Assembly: GCF_020509005.1 (NCBI RefSeq)
Contig: NC_063023.1
Location: 434,001 to 498,000 of the forward strand
Direction: 5' to 3'
DNA from: Fulvia fulva
Lineage: Eukaryota; Ascomycota; Dothideomycetes; Mycosphaerellales; Mycosphaerellaceae
DNA length: 64,000 bases
Numbering within the stretch: the first letter of the stretch is position 1; each line of letters begins with the position of its first letter. The position numbers and the translations under genes are program-made. Under the pieces are notes generated by a model that saw only the letters and a program-made list of their open reading frames with translations, had not been told where the DNA came from and did no database searches. Shown here piece by piece: positions 9,683 to 21,405 of this stretch.

Positions 9683-11073
9683 AGCTGTGGTGACTGATGT
9701 CTTAGGTGGCCGAGACAGCTCGATTGTGCCGTGCAGGAGACGGTGGCGGAAGATGATGTTGCGGTCGTGGAAGGTGCTGTGAAACCTGTGAAACTTGTGT
9801 CTAAATGGGATTGGGCAGGTACTCAGACTGAAACCAGCGAGTATATGTGTTGGGAGTGTTGTAGCAGAGCACCGGCCACTCCCCCGAATAAGGCCTTGTC
9901 CTCGCATGCCCTACCGAGCTCAATCGCATTGATACGCAAAAGACAATGGTTGTCGCGGTAGATCGTCGGATGCAGACTTGGTGAGGGTTGGCGTGTTGCT
10001 ATCGAAGTTGGATGGAAACGCATGCTGATAGCATTTCTGTCCATCTTCATGTGTGGGACCGCTGTGTTTGTTAATGACCTATATGTGAGTGACGCCTATC
10101 GCCTTCGGCCGGATGTTGGCTGAAGTGGAAACGCGGTGTCGCCATGGCCCCAAGAATACTGGTACATGTATTTTGCAGGCCATGACCGCGCATCTGGGGA
10201 AGGCAGCCCTCTCCCAGCCTTTCTCTCGCGACCTGGACAGCCCGGATGATCCGGACATGGCGTTGCGGCTCTTGCCTTTGGTCCTGAATGTGATCCGGCC
10301 GATAGCACAGTAGTGTGGGTGCAATGCTCTTTCTTCGTCTCGGCGATGTACCGCCGGATAGCACACTCCATGTCAAGATCCTACAGTTCAATGTTATCAG
10401 CTGCCATGCATCTTACCGCATTACTCGTCGTCGTTGCAGGGGTGTCTAGAAGCAACAGAAAGGGATGCCGAAGGGCGGAAGCATCGTGTGAGAGGTCCAT
10501 TTCCCTATGCCTCAGCACGCACCAAGGGTTGCCGACAGGAGGAAGGAGTGGCATTCCACAAGACGCCGATGTCTGGGGATGCCTGACAGCATAGCCGCAG
10601 CAGAGCAACTACTTATAGTGAGTTGTTAAAGGTGCGCACCCCTCCGACAACATTCGACAGGGTGAAGACACTTCAAGTGCTTCGCGCCAGTCAATGTTGT
10701 TGTCCCTGCTTGGCAATCCAGCAACCAGCTCATTCATCAAAGCAGTCGCACGTATGGGACCTATATGTTCTGGCTCGCGGGCCGTACTTGGGCAGATTGA
10801 TAGGAGATGGATATCGTGACACGCGTGAGGTGTGGTGTCAAAGGAGAGAGGTTCGAACGCGAGGAGCTCCGCAATTGTGGCGAAGTGGGAGGATTCAGGG
10901 TCCAGTCAGGGACAAGGACAAGGCAGCAAGAAAGTCGCTCTGCTCAATGGCCAGACACGTGCCAGACCAGAGCACACGCGCACACACACACACACACACA
11001 TACACATACAGCAACACTCTCGTTTCACCATTCGTGCTGTTGTGCTGCCATACTCCCCTTCCAATCGCCCAAC
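9683..11073. other. Intergenic region upstream of the desaturase, no gene supported
   Basis: About 1.4 kb with only unsupported short frames. One frame that appears to encode a His-Thr repeat is simply the CA microsatellite at about 10,977-11,000. The proximal part presumably carries the promoter of the 11,074 gene. Confidence 0.5.
10977..11010. repeat. (CA)n microsatellite upstream of the desaturase
   Basis: A run of about eleven CA units, followed by CATA variants, ends roughly 65 bp before the desaturase start codon. Confidence 0.85.
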
Positions 11074-12297
11074 ATGCCGGCGTCAGTCACTACCGCCACC
11101 GTGGCGCCCGCACAGACGACGACAACGAAGCGAAGCAGTCCAGCGATAGTAAGAGCAGAGAAGGAGCTGGCCTCCGAGAGCGACACACCACCAGATGATT
11201 TCTTCTGGACATACACAGAAGAGCCGCACAGAACGAGACGGCAGGCCATAATCAAGGCACACCCAGAGGTTCGTGGGACATGCCAGGACCATGCTTGAAA
11301 CACGGCTGATATAAAGCAGGTTCTTAAGCTTTGCGGCCCTGAACCATTGACCATCCCACTCGTGCTGGCAGTCGTTGCACTGCAGGTCTTCTGTGCCTAT
11401 GCCGTTCGCAACGCACCAGTGCTGTCGTGGCAGTTCATGCTCACGGCCTACATCGTTGGAGCTACTGCCAACCAGAACCTGTTCCTGGCCATCCACGAGA
11501 TCTCGCACAACTTGGCTTTCAAGTCACCGCTGGCCAACAGGCTCTTCGCTGTGGTAGCGAACTTACCGATTGGTATTCCATACTCGGCTTCGTTCAGGCC
11601 TTACCATCTTACACACCACAAGTCGTTGGGAGTGGATGGGTTGGACACAGATCTTCCCACTGCTTTGGAAGCCTGGTTCCTCGATTCAGTTGGCGGCAAG
11701 GCCTTCTTCGCGACGTTCCAGATCTTGTTCTACGCACTCCGACCCATGATGGTATACAAGCTGCCATTGACTGGCATCCACGCTTTCAACATCGCAGCGC
11801 AAGTACTGTTTGACTACGCAATCGTGTCAGCGTTCGGTGGCGAGGCTCTTGGGTACTTCATCATGAGCTCCTTCCTGGCAGGCTCACTCCACCCTTGCGC
11901 GGGCCACTTCATTGCCGAGCACTACGTGTTCTTGCAACACCAGCGGTCAAAGGAGGCAGCCTCTGCTGCTTCGGCGAAGCTTGCACCACCACCTGCCGAG
12001 ACCTACTCGTACTACGGCATCTTGAACCTGGTCACCTACAATGTTGGCCTCCACAACGAGCACCATGACTTCCCGGCCATCCCATGGACCAGGCTGTGGA
12101 AGCTCAATGAGATTGCGAACGAGTTCTACGGCGACTTGCCGTGTCACTACAGCTGGACTGGTGTCATCTGGCAGTTCATTGTCGACAAAGAGGTGGGACT
12201 ATGGTGCAGAGTCAAGCGCAAGGAAGGTGGCCGCAAGGTCGGCGCTGGAACAGATGCTACAGCTAAGCACTCCCAGCCTATAGATATCATCGGATAG
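11074..12297 (+). CDS. DES1: Sphingolipid delta-4 desaturase
   Basis: This is an ER membrane di-iron enzyme that introduces the delta-4 double bond of the sphingoid base in ceramide. Two exons (11074-11268 and 11320-12297) are separated by a 51-nt phase-0 intron with a GTTCGT donor and AAGCAG acceptor. The product is about 390 residues. The N-terminal lipid-desaturase domain is clear (DDFFWTYTEEPHRTRRQ). The three His boxes are intact: HEISH (about 124-128), HLTHH (about 161-165) and HNEHH (about 310-314). Hydrophobic spans lie between them as in the family. The C-terminal tail is short, charged and poorly conserved. This is one of the most secure calls in the window. Confidence 0.92.
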
Positions 12298-12549
12298 AAA
12301 GACGCATTTTGCGGCAATGAGAAACTGTGCATGATGAGATCCATATCTACTTCGAAGTGCTTACACTTGCTCACAGGTCCAAACGGCTCATCCATCTGCT
12401 GGAACATGTGCAGCGGGGCCTGTGCATTTCATTCAAAATCCAACGAGCTCACTTGCAATCCAATTTTCCTTCCCTTTGCACTCACAGACACTCGCTACTC
12501 CGCTCCTCAGAATTACCTCAACCAGGAATCACCGACAGGTAGAGACAAC

Positions 12550-13005
12550 ATGGCACCTGCCTCCACCTCGAACGAGCACAACGCCCCCAACGGCACGGCA
12601 GATCAGCACACTGCCACCAAGGCCTGCCTCATGACCGTACCATCAGAACTCCGACTCGAAATTTGTCCGCACTACTTCCCCACCTTTACCTTCAACACCC
12701 ATGCTCCTGCCTCTGAGCGAGGCAACTTTCAAGCTCCGCTACTCAACACCTGCCAACTCATCCGCAACGAGGCTCTACCACTCTATCAGACTTGCATTTA
12801 GAACGCGCGAAGGGCTCACAACCAGGACTTTGATGCCAGTACAGAGGCACACACCAGAAGACTTGGCCGTAATTCGGTCATTCGGGCGTCAGTGGTCGGT
12901 AGAGCTTTGCGGAGGTCATACATTGGATATTTCAAGGTCTGCTCCGCCGTAAGTGATGCTTATATACGGGAGCTTCAGAGAATAGAGCAGGCGTTGGGAG
13001 ACTGA
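12550..13005 (+). pseudogene. 2EXR/F-box-like gene with in-frame TAG
   Basis: The start at 12550 leads to KACLMTVPSELRLEICPHYF and FQAPLLNTCQLIRNEALPLYQ, the family core and second motif. A TAG at 12799-12801 then ends the frame after 83 residues. The same frame stays open for another 67 codons to 13,005. Its last part (SDAYIRELQRIEQAL) resembles the C-terminal helix of the intact paralog at 14497-14925 (GMYVEELRRVREHE). The simplest reading is a nonsense mutation in a former gene of about 151 residues. A 5'-core-only short protein could still be made. It lies about 250 bp after the desaturase stop, on the same strand. Confidence 0.6.
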
Positions 13006-13295
13006 GTATGAAAATAAGCAGAACGGGTGATGGCGGTTGACACGTGAGAGGAGGAGGGTTGAGATGAAGCTGCAATTCACTCGATCAGCCGCGACTCTGG
13101 CACGTGAAGCCGCAAACTACATTGGCTCAGTGCGGCAGAGCGCCGATTCACACGCCATTCATCCTTTCATGCCCTTCGCTTCCTCGATCTTCAGATCCGC
13201 TCTTGAAACACGCAGCTCCCACTCTTTCCAGCACAGAATCGACACATTCTCAAAACACCAAACCAGCCCAACATCCACATCGTCCACTCGCAGCC

Positions 13296-13913
13296 ATGGG
13301 ACTCATGCTCTCCAAACCCGCTCGTACACTCGAGCCTGCACCTGAGCCGACAAACAGCCACCTCCTCCGCATCCCACCAGAACTCCGCCTCATCATCTAC
13401 ACCGAGTACTTCTCCTCTCTCGCACTGTCCCGTCAGTGTGAGGAGACATTGCAAGCCCCTCTCCTCTACATACCCACCTCCCCCCTAGATCCTTCAATCA
13501 ACTCCTCCCTTACCCCTAGCAAGCATCGCTCGCCTCAAGTCCCACTCCTCAGCACCAGCAAACAGATCCGCGCAGAGGCTCTCCCCGTCTACAAGGAAAC
13601 GCTCGACTCCCGTCGCGAGGCCGCCTTGCTGCGATGTAGGGAATCCATAGCTTAGGAGGAGCGGAAGCTGAACCACGCACGCCTTGGAGATGGACCTTTC
13701 GTCACTAGGGCCTTGATCGACACTCTTCACCGGTTGAAGTGCGAGGTGGCGTTGGAGGAGTGGGAGAGGGTGAATAGGGGCTTATGCGGAGGAGTTGTGG
13801 AGGGTTGTGGATGCGGTTTATGGATAGCGGTCTGTAAGGAGTGGGGGAGAGGGATGGTGAGGGATGCAGGGAGACAGGGTATCAGCGCTGCTTGGTATAA
13901 GGCGCTGCTGTAA
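13296..13913 (+). pseudogene. 2EXR/F-box-like gene with in-frame TAG
   Basis: The start at 13296 encodes a 119-residue frame with the core SHLLRIPPELRLIIYTEYF, an unusual inserted Pro/Ser segment, then VPLLSTSKQIRAEALPVYKETL. It ends at a TAG at 13653-13655. The frame continues open for 85 more codons to a TAA at 13,913, with Glu/Arg-rich sequence (CEVALEEWERVNRG) typical of the family's C-terminal half. It looks like a second nonsense-disrupted paralog beside the 12550 gene. The alternative is that the 119-residue form is the real, shortened protein. Confidence 0.55.
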
Positions 13914-14029
13914 TTACTCCAGACGGCGGATCATGTAATCGAGTGCATGGATGCATCCTGAGCAGTGCATCATATTGGCCCTGATGGATAGTGAATACAA
14001 GTCGCGCCGCATTTCGGCAGTAGGCTCCT

Positions 14030-14215
14030 GAATTCAATATCAATATGCCAACCGTTTGGTGACAAAGTAGGTCGCCGCCGGTATATTTGTCGACTTCACT
14101 TCTAGAGAATTACCAGAGCAACTTATAGCCATATGATTAACAGAAATCGACGCGCTATACCCTCGACTGCCTTAATTGGACCTCGCTACTTAGCTATATA
14201 TTAGCGTGTTAAAGC
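14030..14215. repeat. Possible small decayed repeat
   Basis: This patch is richer in TA steps (TATATTTG, CTTAGCTATATATTAGCG) than its surroundings and resembles the decayed repeat DNA on the right of the window. No terminal repeats could be defined. Confidence 0.25.
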
Positions 14216-14496
14216 GACAGCCTATGCTTCGACAGGCGTCGAAGCGTTCGACGGCAGTTAATGTTGTCACCAGCCCTCGATCATGCGAGGTCTCACCCTC
14301 ACCTACCATATCCGTAGAAAGACAAGGAAGTGAATGGCAGATGTTCAGCTCCATTGGGCTAAAGCCTCGTAATGCATGTGAATGCCGTGGCCCGTGCGTG
14401 TCCATCACAGGATCATCAAGTTCCTGCCCTGTTAAGTCTTCCCTCTCCATTGTTCATGAACGGCTACACCACCTCAAACATCCCCGGCTCGCAAAG

Positions 14497-14925
14497 ATGG
14501 CCCAACCACCCACGACCACGATGACCAAATGCTACCTCCTCTCCATTCCCCCAGAACTCCGCCTCGAAATCTACGACAATTGCTTGGCCGACTTCGACAT
14601 CGGATACATCGGATCTGCCAAACTCCTCGATCATCATCGGAAAACTCTCAAGCCTACCTTGCTCAATATCTGCCAGCAGGTACGCGATGAAGCGCTCCCG
14701 CTCTACAAAAGGAGCCTGGAGAAGAAGCGCTCGATCGAAGCGACTGAGGCCGACGAGAAGTGGCAAGCTGCTAGAAAAGACTTCGGCGCAGAACCGGACG
14801 TGCGTAAAGCCGAGTGGCGGCATCGATGTGCGAGGGAACGTAACGGCAAGTGGGCAGATCGTGACGGGATGTATGTCGAGGAACTGAGGAGGGTCCGAGA
14901 GCATGAGAATAGGGAGATGCCATGA
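14497..14925 (+). CDS. 2EXR/F-box-like small protein
   Basis: An intact single-exon paralog of 142 residues. The core KCYLLSIPPELRLEIYDNCL comes after a short Thr/Pro leader, then LKPTLLNICQQVRDEALPLYKRSLEKKR, and a strongly charged C-terminal half ending MYVEELRRVREHENREMP. The start ATG at 14497 is the one nearest the core. It is the best preserved member of the right-hand trio (12550, 13296, 14497), all on the plus strand, while the left-hand trio (315, 1539, 2169) is on the minus strand. Function unknown. Confidence 0.65.
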   Translation: MAQPPTTTMTKCYLLSIPPELRLEIYDNCLADFDIGYIGSAKLLDHHRKTLKPTLLNICQQVRDEALPLYKRSLEKKRSIEATEADEKWQAARKDFGAEPDVRKAEWRHRCARERNGKWADRDGMYVEELRRVREHENREMP

Positions 14926-17697
14926 CAGCATGCTGTCTTTTACCATTCGCGGTTCTCAGCGACACGAACACCAGGCTCGTCACGCGAACTCCAGAAGTCC
15001 GCCCTCGGATCTAGGAGAGCTCATGCGCCACATTCGACCTCCTCGACCTGGATCCCACCTCCTCCGCATGATCCAGGAACATAAGAAAGCCGCATGATGT
15101 TCGACCAGCATTTTCCTGCATCTGCGAGCTCAATCACAATGGGGCGGTTCAGCTCTACGCATCTTATCTCGAGTTTGCAGAGATTCGACCAGGAATTGGG
15201 AGGCCTACTCCGGCGCTTCGACTTACCATTGAAGCAAAGGCCTTTGCTTAAATACGCTGCCGTACAGCTAGGTAGCAAGCCCGTATAGACATAGTCGAGC
15301 TTGCAGCGCGTCGCCGTACATGTCTTTCGCGGCCATGCGCCCTTTAAACAGCATTTCAAGAGGCAAAGTCGAGACCCAAGCCGGCAACGTACTTTGTCAT
15401 CAGCCTTGCTCCACGCCGCCAGATCTCATACAGAGATTCGGGCTGAACCGCCGCTGGATGAAGTGCTGATCGGCTGGCTACGACTCGACGATGTTTTGAC
15501 AGGGGGCGTTGGAAATATTGCATCTATGCAAAGAGCTGGCGAAGCCGTTCTCGAGATTTCCGAGCACAGCACCTGGTTCTGTCTACCTTTCTGTATTGCC
15601 ATAGACGTAGACTTGCTATGCATAGGTCTACAGAGCATGGAAGCTGTGCTCCGTAGTGTATGAAACTTGTCGAGCGGTATCATTGCCACCAGCCACACAT
15701 CATCATCGAAGTCAGGTGGCCAACATATGCATACGTCGTGTTACCCACATCAAGTTCCACAGCTTGCGCACTCTGCAATCGTAGGTCATCGTCTGGCTGT
15801 CAGCATGCGCGCACCCGTCGGCCGAGGGCTTGTCACGCTTGTGTTTCCTTGAAACTTCTGCACATTCTTGCTTGCGCAAACATCCAGCCAGTAGCTTGAT
15901 TCCATATTGTCAGCTGCACAGCAAGACGCTGTCGTGTGATGTTGCGCGGCTATTCAGACGTCGTTGCTGTGAGCACCGCCTCGGATGGTTGCATTCTTGC
16001 CCAATTATTGGTGCCAGGCCCACCTCCGCGCGGTTGATGATGCAGAGACGGATGTCGGGAGGATGGTTGAACTGCGACTGTCTCAATATGGGCGCATGCT
16101 GACACAAGCTACCACAGCAGCGGCGGCAAGCACCACACCTCGAGTCAATGCTACTGTGTCGATGATGCAGCTCAAGAAGGACGCCCGAAGTTAGGCATGG
16201 AGTCATCTGAAGCCGGACATGGAATCGTCGAAGCGATATTGGGAGCTTCAGGCTAAATGATGCAATCACGACCATGGGTGGTCGCTCAATTTCGGCAGAA
16301 TGTGCCCGTCCAGCGAGCCACTCCATCAAAATGCATCAAGTTTTCGTCGCGCTCGAGCAAGGTGTCTCGCCAGCTTCCATGGTCGTCCGCTGGCCTTTAG
16401 AGACTCCCTTGTGCTACGGCTTCAAACAGCCTAGCTGCCGGCGCGGTCGATCTGTACATGTCGATTATAGTGCAGAAGTACCGGCGGACTCGCGTGCGGC
16501 GTGCTTCCAGATCCGGAATAACGTTCAAATGTCCGATAAACAGCGGAGCTCGAATTGCGTGGCGCAGAGTTCGATGAAGCTATGCGAGGCTATTGTGGCG
16601 GTGGAAAGAGACTTTGAAGCAGCTCTGGGATGGCATGTGAAAGAGGGAGAGTAACGGAAGCAAGCCAGAGTCGTGCTTGTGCTTCACGACGATCAAAACA
16701 CAGAGCAGAGGAGTGTGATGTACATGAGATCTCAACATTCGAGGTGGGCGCCATCCGAGATGAGTGGCTCGTTCGTGTGACAGGGATGGGTCACTGACAC
16801 TCCCAATTCTGCCGAAACGGCCTTTGGAGATATGGAACCGCTTTGGACCTCTCTCGTCAGTGCCATGGCTATCGAATTGATAGTTTGTGGACTGTTCGTG
16901 AGATGCTCGGTGGCAAGTGTGCACGGCGCGGAGGCTGGCTGTTGATGAGCCTGTGAGAGGTGTGTTGAGCGGGCGACAAGACATCGTTCATGCAGGTCGC
17001 CACTGGTGTCGTAGCTGGCAAAGAGAAAGCTCTCGTGAAGCACGAGATACCGCACAGCAAGAAGCGTACACAGTGAGCTCCCGTCTTGGGCGCGGGAGGC
17101 TCGTGCAAGTTGCAGCGGCGACCAATGAGCGAGGCGCGACCTGCCGAATTAGCGTTGCCGGTCGGCCCTGAAACGCGAGGTTGCAACTTGCCGGCGCCTT
17201 CCTTGTTGGAGCGTTGGCGCGAATTGCATTAGCAGGATTGCGTGGCCCATGCAGCGCAGCACCTGCCTCCTTTCTGCTCAAGATTCTTGTCGTGCCTCCT
17301 CCGCGATCCCTTCCCTTTGATTTCACCAGGGAAGCCACATTCGACACATTCGTTCGTTGGACTGTGCAACGGCATCTCGTCGTTTTCTCTTCGTACACTC
17401 GCTTCACCAAAGAACAACATCAATTGACCGCGCTCCACCACCCCAATCCACCGCCAATTATCTGCTACACTCCACGACTGTTTCACCCGCAGAGCAGCCT
17501 TAATAGCAGGGTGAGCCGCCCAGCTCCATCATCCCGACCATCACATCTCGGCGCCGCCCTCGCCCTCATCCTCACTCACGGCAGCATCGCCAACCACGCC
17601 CACCGAGACGCGTCACAACACAAAACACAAACACACTGAACACGGCGCTGACAAAGCCGTGACACAGTTATCCACTCCGTGGAAGAGATCACATACA
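14926..17697. other. 2.8-kb region without a supported gene
   Basis: Many frames of 60-140 codons are open on both strands, but none shows a family motif, plausible splicing or biased composition. The frame at 14903-15097 (ending LLRMIQEHKKAA) and the one at 16274-16654 were considered and not accepted. The last 300 bp before 17,698 are C/T-rich, as expected for a promoter and 5' leader of the ECM33-like gene. Confidence 0.45.
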
Positions 17698-18991
17698 ATG
17701 GCCGGTCTGAGATACATTGCTCCGGCATTGGCCCTGGCAGCAGGTGCAGCCGGTGAGTCGAGATGAGAACATGGCCAGCTCAATGCCACCAGTACTGACA
17801 ACAAACAGCGCAAGCATGCGGCAGCGGCTCCGGCACCACCACCATTGCTAGCAACGCCGATGCGACGGCTCTGGCTAACTGCCGAACGTACGCCGGCAGC
17901 ATCGCCATTGCGACCGACACGACCGACAGCATCCAGCTCAATGGCGTGCAAACAATCACCGGCAACCTCATCGCCAACAACGTGACACAAATGGTCTCCT
18001 TGGCCGCTAAGGACCTCGAGGAGATCGGCGAGATGTTCGAGCTCGAGCAGCTTACCATCCTCTCCACACTCAACTTCCCATCTTTGAAGAAGGTCGATGC
18101 CATCAAGTGGACTGCGCTGCCAGCTCTTCAGGGCCTGTCTTTCACCGAGGGCGTGGAAGATGTTGGCTCGCTTGTCATTGACAACACACAACTCAACTCT
18201 CTCGATGGTATCAACCTCCAGGTTGTGGACGAGCTATCAGTGACCAACAACCCATACCTTACCGACATCACCATGCAACTCGGCAATGTCACCAAGTCTT
18301 TCCTTTTGGCTTCCAACGGACGCGATCTCAAGGTCGAACTGCCAAACCTCGAGTGGGCCAACAACGTCACCCTCAGGAACTGCTCGGAAGTCTCCATTCC
18401 ATCTCTCGCATCGATCAACGGCTCCATGGGTTTCTACAACGGCGGTTTCGAGAGCCTTGCTGCACCAAACCTCACCAACGTTGGCGGTTCTCTGTCGTTC
18501 GTCAGCTGCGAGGCTGTAACTAACATCTCCATGCCTCAGCTGACCACTATTGGTGGTGGCTTTCAGCTCGCCAACAACACTGCGCTGCAGAGCATTGACG
18601 GCTTCCCAGCCATGGAGACTGTTGGTGGGGCCCTTGACTTCAACGGTGAATTCGATACGTAAGATGTAGAAACATGAACATGCCTGACAGCAGAGACTAA
18701 CATTCTTCCAGCGTCGACCTCCCAGAGCTGAAGGATGTTCGTGGTGCATTCAACCTCCAGTCTACTCAGGACATCAACGACGTCTGCTCGCACTTCAAGC
18801 CTCTATCTGGCCAGAACAACGTCATCAAGGGTACCTTCACCTGCTCTACCACTGAGACCCCAGGCGGTGTTGGCACTTCGACCAGCTCTGGCTCCGGCGG
18901 CAGCACTTCATCGGGCGCTGCCAACCCAATGCTCATTCCCGGCGCAACAGGTCTTCTCGGTGTTGCCGCTGCCGTCTTCGGCCTCCTTTAA
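17698..18991 (+). CDS. ECM33: ECM33/Sps2-like GPI-anchored cell-wall protein
   Basis: Three exons (17698-17752, 17809-18658, 18712-18991) with GTGAGT and GTAAGA donors give about 394 residues. The protein opens with a secretion signal (MAGLRYIAPALALAAGAA) split by the first intron. It carries leucine-rich receptor-L-like repeats (IQLNGVQTITGNL, LTILSTLNFPSLKKVD, then further beta-strand repeats through LPELKDVRGAFNLQST) with many N-glycosylation sites. It ends in a Ser/Gly-rich spacer and a hydrophobic tail (LLGVAAAVFGLL) fit for GPI attachment. Members are needed for cell-wall integrity and correct mannoprotein assembly in yeasts and moulds. The C-rich segment around CSHF...GTFTCSTT is typical. 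Confidence 0.9.
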
Positions 18992-21405
18992 GCGAGCATC
19001 ACTCGTGGGACAAAAGATTTGTTACTTTTCTGCGGCGGCGTTAAGGGTCCTTTGCTGGTTGGGCACTTGAACAGTTCGGCACGCATTGCATAGACTAATG
19101 GTAGCATTCCCAAGCATCAAAGCACAACCGATACCCTTACACTCCCTTGCTTCACGACCCGATGACAGTTCTTGGAGCGAGCATTCTGATTGTTTTGCGA
19201 GAGTACATGAAAAGCGGGGGATGCATACATGGATGGCCATTCCTTGACACTGGCTGGGACGGTATAGAGGCCACGGATTATTTGAAACGTAATGGAGGAG
19301 GAAGGAGAATGAGAACCGATGTCGAAGGTACTAGTTGGCTGCAGTTGGTTGACAGACTGCACCAGTGTGAACTGTGGCTACGATGGACATTGCGGTCAGG
19401 TGGCTCGTGTATGTTGCCATGACGGCAGATTAATATGAACATTCTCCCTTACTGTTTCACGTTGATGAGTGTCTGCCACCACACTGCTGCGCGGTCCTGC
19501 CTCCTGCGCGGTGACTTGCATGAATTGACAGCAAGCTGCCATTAGACTTTCCGTGGCCGCATGAGCTTTTGACGCCGAGCGTCCAACCTCACCTTCCAAC
19601 ATGCAGTCCCGCTCTCCACTTTTGCCGTTGACGTTCTCCATGCTCACCGAACAACACCGATACAAGTCTACTGCCGGAAAGTTGGCACGACCAGGTGCTC
19701 AGGCGTGCTCTCCTGATCAGAGCTTGCGCTGCGCGCGCTCCCCTCCAGGCTTCCTTGCGGACAATCCTGACTAGCTGGCCGGGGGGAAGTGTTTGCCGCG
19801 GGCATGGCGCAACAACTACATGAAATCCCTGAACGACACCTTCTCTTTTCTGTGTTTTGTCACATTTTCCTGCTTGCGTTTGCTGTACATGTCATTCGAG
19901 TTTTTGGACTGGCAGAGAGCTACTTGCCCGCCATGGATGGGTAAGGAAGAGTAAGGACGAGCTGCTGGAGGTCGCTTCGCTGCTGAATATTGGTTCGCTG
20001 TCCTGCTGTGCGTCGCAGCGCTTGTCGTCACCCTGCTAGTTTCGACGCATACATGCATTGAGCATCAACGACAGCCTGCGGTCGCACAGAAACGGTCAGA
20101 ATATGCGCTCAGGCTACTTCAACTCGGGATCAGGTCCAAAGTCTGGTTGAGCGGCAAGATTTCGATCGATGGACAGCGCGCTTCCCTGGCCGATTTACTG
20201 GACCTGAGTCGCTCGTGACACTCAAGCGCCTGTACTCCGCTGCAATCTGACTCCACTCGCCGTACAGCGCAGAAGCTACTGCTCTGTCGACAGGGTCCTT
20301 GGGAACACAAAGGCAACGTTCCGACAATCCGTACCTGACATTCTTCGAGGCCTGGACGAGGCAAAGCCTGTCGCCAACAAGTCCAATCACATGCACCGGA
20401 CCGCTTGGATACGAGGAGTATCGCGGATGTTCATGCAGCGTGCCGTGAGTTCACGGCCTGGGTAAGGGCATGAACGAGAGGATTGTGCAGAGTCCGGATT
20501 GGGACAGTGACATCAGCAGTGTGGTGGTCTAGAAAGAACTGTTGACGTTCCTGTTGCATTGACATGCAGTTGTACAACGTGCACGCGCAGGTTTGGGGAA
20601 AGGCTAGAGCGAAGATGGATTCACCAAAATTGCGGTGAGTGAAGCCGCACGGCCATTCTCTGGTGAAGTGTCAAGAGCGGGCTCAGTGCCGGCCTTCGAT
20701 ATCGGCCACTTCATGCCGAGCAGACCCGCCTTCAATGCATCGGAGAGAGAGGCGCCAATCGCCACGGCACGCAAAGTCGATCTTCCTAGTAGCGGGCCGT
20801 GGGGACTATTTTCCGAGATAGCTTCACACGCATGAGGTGGCATTTGATCCATCTGATTACCCTGCGCGTTATGCAAGGGCAAGCTTCACCCATGCCAATA
20901 CGCAGCACACCCGGGATCAAGGTCCAAACGACCACACATTCTGGCGGCGCTACAGTGAGTGAGCGCGTCTCCTTGCTTCCTTTGATATCAAAAGCGTCGA
21001 TGAGCTGCACGACCTTGCCGCCACCATCCCGGTATGTTATACTACTGCTCAAACTTAGCGTCCGGGCCGCAAGATGTTGATCCACATGTGCATAGGTCCT
21101 GGTCTCGACAGCAGCATATATGCCGGTCAGGATTCTTCACACGTAGTGAGGATGCCATCTGGCATGGGTTCGCACACGATAAATATGTGGTTGTTCCTGC
21201 AACTCGGAGCTTCTCTTGTCATTCGCCATCCATCGATTTGAGTTCATCTTTGCATCAAGCGTCTAGTTCATCCTTTGGAGGTCTTGTCCTTTGGTGGTTG
21301 CCTTTGCTTTTGCTGCAGTAAGATCATATCGGCGGTCACTTGTCTCGCCGACTCCTTCACACACACGAACCTCCTCTCTTCACACCCTCACCGCCTTTCA
21401 GGATC
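18992..21405. other. 2.4-kb intergenic region, no gene supported
   Basis: Open frames on both strands reach 60-110 codons but have no motif support and overlap each other. Nothing repeat-like stands out. Confidence 0.45.

Noticed and set aside
10807..11298. 163-codon frame with a His-Thr repeat
   Set aside because: The repeat is only the CA microsatellite translated. The frame overlaps the start of the desaturase and has no other support.
14903..15097. 64-codon frame ending LLRMIQEHKKAA
   Set aside because: Its composition is slightly protein-like, but it overlaps the end of the 14497 gene and has no family or start evidence.
16274..16654. 126-codon plus-strand frame
   Set aside because: No recognisable domain, overlapped by frames of similar size on the other strand, and no splice or start context.
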